From: Beroe ovata
Taxonomy: Eukaryota > Ctenophora > Nuda > Beroida > Beroidae
Length of the DNA stretch: 18,928 nt
Reading direction: 5' to 3'
Assembly (NCBI GenBank): GCA_946803715.1
Contig: CAMPET010000019.1
Coordinates: 414,585 to 433,512, forward strand
Position 1 is the first letter of the stretch; each line of letters opens with the position of its first letter. Shown here piece by piece: positions 16,301 through 18,928 of the stretch. A model generated the notes under the pieces. That model was not told the DNA's origin. It searched no databases and saw only the letters and a program-made list of their open reading frames with translations. The translations under genes were made by a program, and so were the position numbers.

Positions 16301-18646
16301 GACACAATACAGACACATGACAAGACTCTAGACATCAAGGAGGACATAGTTGATGATGTCAAGGTAGGAAAAAATGTGCCGGAATTCGTCCGAACCCTTG
16401 CCAAGTTGGCGACCGAGTTCAAATTCCAGAACTCGGAATATTGGAGAGTTCTGTCTCCTGAATCCGAGTATTTTCATCGTCAGATTAAACTATCGTACGT
16501 GGCAGCCGACTACAGTAAGGAGCTCCGAAAATCAGAGAAGAAGAAGACCTTCGAGCTACCCGATGGTAAAAATAACCAAAAAAAACATTTGGCAATGTCA
16601 ATATGACACGGTGACTTCAAGAAGTGATCAAAAACGGTCATTTTTCGCTATGACGTTTTATGCCGCTGTCACTAAATGGAATTGTCACTATGACAATGTT
16701 AATCACTGGTGCTTTTGTCATGGCAACTAGAATTAAGATCAGTGAATCAAGTGGTCTCTATACCAGGTCAGAAAATAGAGTTGGGCAAGTGTCTCTTCCA
16801 GTGTACGGAGTGTCTGTTCGACCCAGCCCACTTCGGGATAGACTCACCTGGTGAGTTCAAACACAAGGAAACATTTCAAAAGAACACCAACTTGACTATT
16901 TAAACAAAGCTTCATAATTTGGAAACTAGGTAGCTTCAATAAAGCACGATATGTAACGTTACTGGATGAAGGGGGATGGATCACACCCGTTTATGCACAA
17001 ACAATTGCATCCATATTCCATGCTCGAAATTTATGCAGGAATGAACCCCCCCACCCTATTGTCACAGCTAATAGCCTCGACAGAGCTAATGACCTCGACC
17101 TCAGCTTTGCATTAGACCATATTGATATTATAATATTCACTACCATGTTCGCCAATTGCAGCGGTTTCTGCTAGTCACCGTAATGAGATTATAATGACAC
17201 TGATAAGGGTTTTTGACGTAATTTGGTCGAAATTGACCTCCATTTCCTCTCGCTCTTATTAACTGTCACTTCAACTAAACCCGTCCACAACTACTATATT
17301 ATAATACGGGTAACTCTATGCATATGCAGCCATACTGCGCGTCAACTATTTGGCAGTGATTTGGCAGCTTACCTATTTATGTAAGAAGCGCTCTTCCTAG
17401 TAAATTTCTGTTACATTTACTACATTATTATATACCCCGATTGTATGTATGATAACAAGATATTGAGATAATCCTCCAACAAATTATATATCAGCGAGAT
17501 AATCAGATGTCAGGTTTGGACGATCAGGTGTCACCACCTCCCCCCCATGAGACAATGTCATGTTTCAGGTGTTTTGGAAGGTATCAGGATTGTACTCAAT
17601 GATATGGAACCTCGGTTCATACCTCATGGTGTAATCGACCTCGTGTTAACTGGTTCATCAACCCTGTTTCCAGGTATTATGATAATAGAGGACCGGGATC
17701 GGTTAACGGAATATTTGGCTAACGAGTAGATATGAATTTGGGTTTTGTAGTTCCTGTAGGTACTGGACTCTCTACTGATATGGCTCAATTTCTCTAGTCC
17801 CCCTGCCATATCAAAGTATCAAACGCTATCCAGTAAGCCCAGCTTGGATAGCTGTTCCAAGTGACATGCAGCATATCAGGGAAGCGCGATAGGTCAAAAA
17901 GTCGAGCGGGAATCGATTCAGCGTTCAAAAATACATAGGAATCGATTGCATTAAAATGAAAATCGGGCAAAAAATTTTCTTCTGATTTCTGATTTCAGTA
18001 CCGGTAAAAAGTGAAGTGAATGAATAAACAATGAGACACACGGATGAAAAAAACGGCCAAAATTATTTTCTCAGGAGACATACTGGTAAAAGGTGTTTCC
18101 GACCTATTTTTCGACGTAGAATCCGAATCTGAAGGAATTTCAGCGCTATCTCATCAGGAAATCGAAGAAAATTTTAGTTTCTTCACCGATGTGAGGTTCA
18201 AACTCACATGACATGCAGAACCTCAGGGGAGCGTGACAGTGCAAAAACTTGAGCGGCAATCGATTCAGCGTTCAAAAATACATAGGAGTCGATGGTATTT
18301 ACATGAAAATCGGGCAAAAATTTTCCTTCGAATTAAACACGCCGGTGTGAGGTGAACAGCTGCGTCACAGTCACAAGGTAACACATGGTAACACATGGTA
18401 ACCTTCTCACAGTCACATGGTAACCTTCTCACAGGTTTTGTTGCCCGTGTTGAGACCCAGCTCATGTCACAACACCCTGAACACGTGTTCAGGGTGCGGG
18501 CTGCCCCTCAACGGAAGCTCATGTCCTGGGTGGGCGGGTCAGTGTTGACCGGTGTCAATAGTACCGCCAAACTCGCCGGACACTGGCTCAGCAAGGAGGA
18601 GTACGATGAGTATGGACCAAGTGCCATTCACGCAAAGTGTGTGTGA
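7326..18646 (+). CDS. Divergent actin-like protein with mutually exclusive exons
   Basis: Exons: 7326-7397, 13241-13306, one of (13827-13969, 14304-14446, 15218-15363), 15925-16031, 16215-16565, 16767-16850, 17569-17673, 18435-18646. All phases agree. The product is about 379 residues. Actin landmarks in order: [62 protein letters not shown]...[21 protein letters not shown], and the end [10 protein letters not shown]...[19 protein letters not shown]. The N-terminus is short (46 residues before the IWHH-like motif against about 85 in actin) and lacks the first phosphate loop. The second loop (DSGDG in actin) reads NCSNT. An insert of roughly 40 residues sits before [13 protein letters not shown] binding is therefore doubtful. 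This may be an actin-related structural or regulatory protein; no named Arp class fits. The first exon, 5.8 kb from the second, is the least certain; two channel genes lie between them. Confidence 0.72.
7408..7421 (-). terminator. Poly(A) signals for the first DEG/ENaC gene
   Basis: Two AATAAA hexamers on the minus strand (7408-7413 and 7416-7421), about 190-200 bases after the stop at 7613. They lie just inside intron 1 of the actin-like gene. Confidence 0.45.
7613..9304 (-). CDS. DEG/ENaC family cation channel (intronless), copy 1
   Basis: The subunit has 563 residues and a single coding exon. DEG/ENaC channels are trimeric, sodium-selective or nonselective, amiloride-sensitive plasma-membrane channels gated by peptides, protons or force. 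The cytosolic N-terminus (1-80) carries [14 protein letters not shown] before TM1 (about 82-104). After TM1 comes LPAMTICN, the family's FPA.TICN motif. The Cys-rich ectodomain includes ECLQNEY...[11 protein letters not shown] and [13 protein letters not shown], with N-glycosylation sites at NSS and NYT. The pre-pore motif [20 protein letters not shown] leads into TM2 (about 520-544), with the G-x-S filter as GVS. Where family members have an acidic residue six positions after the filter (LTLFE), this reads LFQ. Length is typical. It sits antisense in intron 1 of the actin-like gene, head-to-tail with a paralog. Confidence 0.95.
   Translation of the reverse strand: MESSEIKGSNLNTQREESPCTGPPADKGASCEIRDHGVTDQRAGKKDGVDQEKEDVSFYSSGDLSSDYFQSITRKGQPLWCKVIWIVLIIILASLAVYTAYNLLHDYFEFNSYNQHSVDWKSEVVLPAMTICNVNVVDNEKLMEDLAEEDEQLAETIQTEMNNFLHHVIQKVKKGDGLETEDKNKGMEMDNISINGRKINILTDYHTTFSTYMLGTGVHHSWVEFGGKWLDSLTTAHRFVNTELGNCLSLNDDQKMVQELGGVRGGMTVDLNTRVEHYLPSTRSAGFMLFLRQPYETILNNIDGIYIPAGKETFVSLIRETISRLKEPFGDCQTKYSFFNSSVHLSARECLQNEYIAATLDYCECAPWYFVDAVRDFFSDRQQDFDDAMKDMELKFTYDSLDEHICTFVDQTVCDYGVLNELGNIDISEVCHEPCNYTLWHHRTESGDFPPTPGYYERYLKDTAAHPNIDNLEDYDETYDYAHHNFVRLHVYYDDLKVVETTQTKSYEVFNFISQFGGATDLFIGVSFFTLFQLSEILIAWIVFRCCNKERGKSEVAAAVARD
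9701..9822. repeat. GT-rich microsatellite
   Basis: About 120 bases of interrupted GT repeat with GTTT, GTAT and GTGC variants. The antisense reads CA repeats. Confidence 0.95.
10229..10234 (-). terminator. Poly(A) signal candidate for the second DEG/ENaC gene
   Basis: TTTATT on the plus strand reads AATAAA on the minus strand, 337 bases after the stop at 10571. Confidence 0.35.
10400..10500. repeat. Short tandem repeat, unit about 14 bp
   Basis: Imperfect repeats of CATTTTATGTCTCT (with TGTG-containing variants), about seven copies, just downstream of the second channel gene. Confidence 0.9.
10571..12139 (-). CDS. DEG/ENaC family cation channel (intronless), copy 2
   Basis: This 522-residue channel subunit is a paralog of copy 1 in the same orientation. 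TM1 is about 44-66, after [17 protein letters not shown]. In a 26-residue block around this motif the two copies share 19 residues. LPALTICN follows TM1. The ectodomain has GCIQNKY...[11 protein letters not shown] and [12 protein letters not shown], with N-glycosylation motifs NNT, NFT and NIS. The pore motif is [20 protein letters not shown] with filter GLS and TM2 at about 480-504. The same FQL replaces the usual acidic residue after the filter, so the change predates the duplication. The copies differ mainly in the N-terminal tail and the loops. The ATG lies 36 bases after an acceptor-like CTACTCGCAG, and that leader has its own short ORF. Neither copy shows a break. Confidence 0.95.
   Translation of the reverse strand: MVTGPGENPNQEDGKRKDYDFFGRQDLASEYFQSITRKNQPIWCRVIWAVVISGCIALTIHTVYNLLSTYFEYKSYDQVTITWKDELALPALTICNHNFINSTKFRETVSAADEDLVKEAGTFIRGMIETMERSQEISEDEYKEMNSRFLDITVDGHSLKIDDVASEFSEYFLGDGVNYPIMKFARKWLNPATINMEYKNTQLGSCIFLNDDQALVQKIAGPQGGFTIDLNAKAESYMASTSSYGFVLFLRMPYEPVYIDMGGIDLHTGKEIFVPLRKEKMERLEEPYGDCQDNPNILNNTLVMGMRGCIQNKYFVKSLEFCECSPWYFTDAALSAFEPAPERFDDWMRTLDLDTNFTYETMESLDCSLIAGTRCDLFIQEQLEKLNISSECHEQCSYAQWEHDVILTEFPSTHHYFTNFLSGMNHPDIQSLEKYDNLFDYAKENYVRLHVYYDDIKEMKKSQTAAYDIYSFISEFGGSTDLLIGLSFFTVFQLMEICIACLIIKCCGKKDQGKQLPEDSEK
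12326..12430. repeat. Imperfect inverted repeat (foldback element)
   Basis: The left arm starts ACTGATATCAGCGATTC; the right arm ends GAATCGGGCTGATGTCAGT, its near reverse complement. Inner segments (CATTTTGAGTTTAGATA and TATCTGAAGTCAAAACTCAG) also pair in part around a centre near 12378. Weak pairing continues outside the arms. It resembles a small non-autonomous foldback element or MITE remnant. Confidence 0.55.
12624..12704 (+). CDS. Possible alternative first exon of the actin-like gene
   Basis: ATG-initiated frame of 27 codons ([16 protein letters not shown], then [11 protein letters not shown]) ending in a donor AAG|GTACGC. Its phase 0 matches the exon at 13241. No acceptor lies between the preceding stop and the ATG, so it could only be a first exon. 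LGSGIVV is faintly like the actin first phosphate loop but out of register. Low confidence. Confidence 0.2.
13307..13826. other. Intron of the actin-like gene
   Basis: It starts GTGAGA and ends CCTTACCCTAG. No exon is seen. Its last 210 bases belong to the first copy of the direct repeat that carries the alternative exon. Confidence 0.6.
13827..13969 (+). other. Actin-like alternative exon, version A
   Basis: 143 bases, phase 0 in and phase 2 out (acceptor TTACCCTAG, donor CATT|GTGAGT). It encodes [20 protein letters not shown] then [14 protein letters not shown] and CFDNFEMEA. The stretch [17 protein letters not shown] is almost identical to conventional actin (subdomain 1), although other exons of this gene are very divergent. 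Confidence 0.85.
14304..14446 (+). other. Actin-like alternative exon, version A' (near-copy of A)
   Basis: Same length and phases as A. Six base differences from A were counted: five synonymous and one Thr to Ala (VTATCF against VTAACF). Acceptor CTTACTCTAG, donor CATT|GTGAGT. Both copies are intact. Confidence 0.8.
14491..15217. other. Intron between exon versions A' and B
   Basis: No fourth homologous exon is seen. The open frame at 14874-15104 has no actin-like residues and no suitable splice signals, and is treated as chance. Confidence 0.5.
15218..15363 (+). other. Actin-like alternative exon, version B
   Basis: 146 bases, phase 0 in and phase 2 out (acceptor TTGGCAG, donor AACT|GTGAGTGAGT). 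It encodes [20 protein letters not shown] then [16 protein letters not shown] and [12 protein letters not shown]. It aligns with A over its whole length (IIHHTVYN / [17 protein letters not shown] / GEHSYLISE), with one extra codon and a CGKC pair that A lacks. It is a strongly diverged version of the same exon. Confidence 0.8.
15364..15555 (+). repeat. Intronic minisatellite repeating a 5' splice-site sequence
   Basis: It begins exactly at the exon B donor. Units start at 15364, 15407, 15446, 15489 and 15528, so spacing alternates 43 and 39 bases (an 82-base higher-order unit). Each unit starts CTGTGAGTG and contains GAGTACATGTGAGCAC and CTTATCT. Every start reproduces the donor context CT|GTGAGTG. 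Confidence 0.9.
15556..15924. other. Rest of the intron after exon B
   Basis: No gene is seen. It ends in a C-rich tract (15897-15907) and the acceptor GTGTCTCAG for the exon at 15925. Confidence 0.6.
16851..17568. other. Intron of the actin-like gene
   Basis: GTGAGT to TGTTTCAG, 718 bases, AT-rich. No exon, RNA gene or repeat array is recognised. Confidence 0.6.
17862..18331. repeat. Two direct copies of a 123-bp dispersed repeat in the last actin-like intron
   Basis: Copies at 17862-17984 and 18209-18331. Both start TGACATGCAG and share AATCGATTCAGCGTTCAAAA, ATACATAGGA and ATGAAAATCGGGCAAAAA. They are 347 bases apart and about four fifths alike. The spacing suggests a longer tandem unit with one diverged spacer, or two insertions of one element. 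Confidence 0.8.
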
Positions 18647-18705
18647 TAATGTGAGATACGCGCCAAACGTGTGTGATGATGTGTGATGTGGGGGGAACCG
18701 ATCAT

Positions 18706-18928
18706 CGACCCAAAACATTTCAGTTTGAGTGAGCATTTGAGGATAGCTCGCAAGCGGATCGACCTATTGACTTGAAATTTCTACCATAGCTCAAGGACCA
18801 TGAGAAACTCGGACAACCACAATTTCACTTCAATCCGATGATCAGTTCCTGAGTTAGTGGCCGCCATAACCCCTTATTCGACCCAAAACATGTCAGTTTG
18901 AGTCAGCATTTGAGGATAGCTCCCAAAC
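18706..18928. repeat. Direct repeat at the right edge, period 173 bp
   Basis: A 48-base motif at 18706-18753 (CGACCCAAAACAT, CAGTTTGAGT, GCATTTGAGGATAGCTC) recurs at 18879-18926 with three or four differences. The array reaches the window edge, so it may be the start of a satellite downstream of the actin-like gene. Confidence 0.8.

Noticed and set aside
18189-18209. Hairpin ATGTGAG...CTCACAT around GGTTCAAAC, looking like a tRNA T-arm
   Set aside because: No acceptor stem, D arm or anticodon arm can be built around it.
1-18928. CRISPR arrays, bacterial operons, viral or retrotransposon genes
   Set aside because: No spacer-repeat array, no reverse transcriptase, integrase or transposase motif was seen; the repeats are simple or short and non-coding.

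Overview
The window is nuclear DNA of an animal. All multi-exon genes have GT-AG introns, and the recognisable products are eukaryotic or animal families: an N-terminal acetyltransferase, a mitochondrial-type pseudouridine synthase, a LITAF-domain protein, two DEG/ENaC channels and an actin-like protein. The gene-in-intron layout, short introns and likely spliced-leader acceptors would fit a compact early-branching animal such as a ctenophore. That placement is inference; nothing in the sequence names the species.

Layout. 1-244 (-): start of a small secreted protein, cut by the window edge. 1274-2225 (+): the last two exons of an NAA30-like acetyltransferase, with a tiny antisense ORF (1514-1648) in its intron. 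2545-7077 (+): an RPUSD4-like pseudouridine synthase. Its sixth intron (3839-5980) holds a complete LITAF-domain gene on the same strand (3912-4487) and a three-exon secreted peptide precursor on the opposite strand (4883-5669). 7326-18646 (+): a divergent actin-like gene. Its first intron (about 5.8 kb) holds two intronless DEG/ENaC genes in tandem on the minus strand (7613-9304 and 10571-12139). The rest of that gene is eight further exon positions, one of which is present in three alternative copies. The right end is repeat-rich.

Most notable points. (1) The actin-like gene carries three homologous exons for the same segment (13827-13969, 14304-14446, 15218-15363). All have the same splice phases. 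Including any two gives an immediate UAA and including none shifts the frame, so exactly one must be used. (2) The antisense precursor at 4883-5669 has a signal peptide, a two-cysteine loop followed by a tri-arginine site, and a C-terminal KKWGRR motif, so it looks like an undescribed peptide hormone or neuropeptide precursor. It lies about 2 kb from two channels of a superfamily with known peptide-gated members, but a link between them is speculation. (3) Nearly every start codon sits a few bases after a 3' splice acceptor that has no visible upstream exon, which suggests spliced-leader trans-splicing. (4) A minisatellite right after the third alternative actin exon repeats that exon's own 5' splice-site sequence five times.

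Limits: exon joins come from reading frame, splice consensus and remembered family motifs, not from transcripts. The 5' end of the actin-like gene and the 3' end of the RPUSD4-like gene are the least certain parts.
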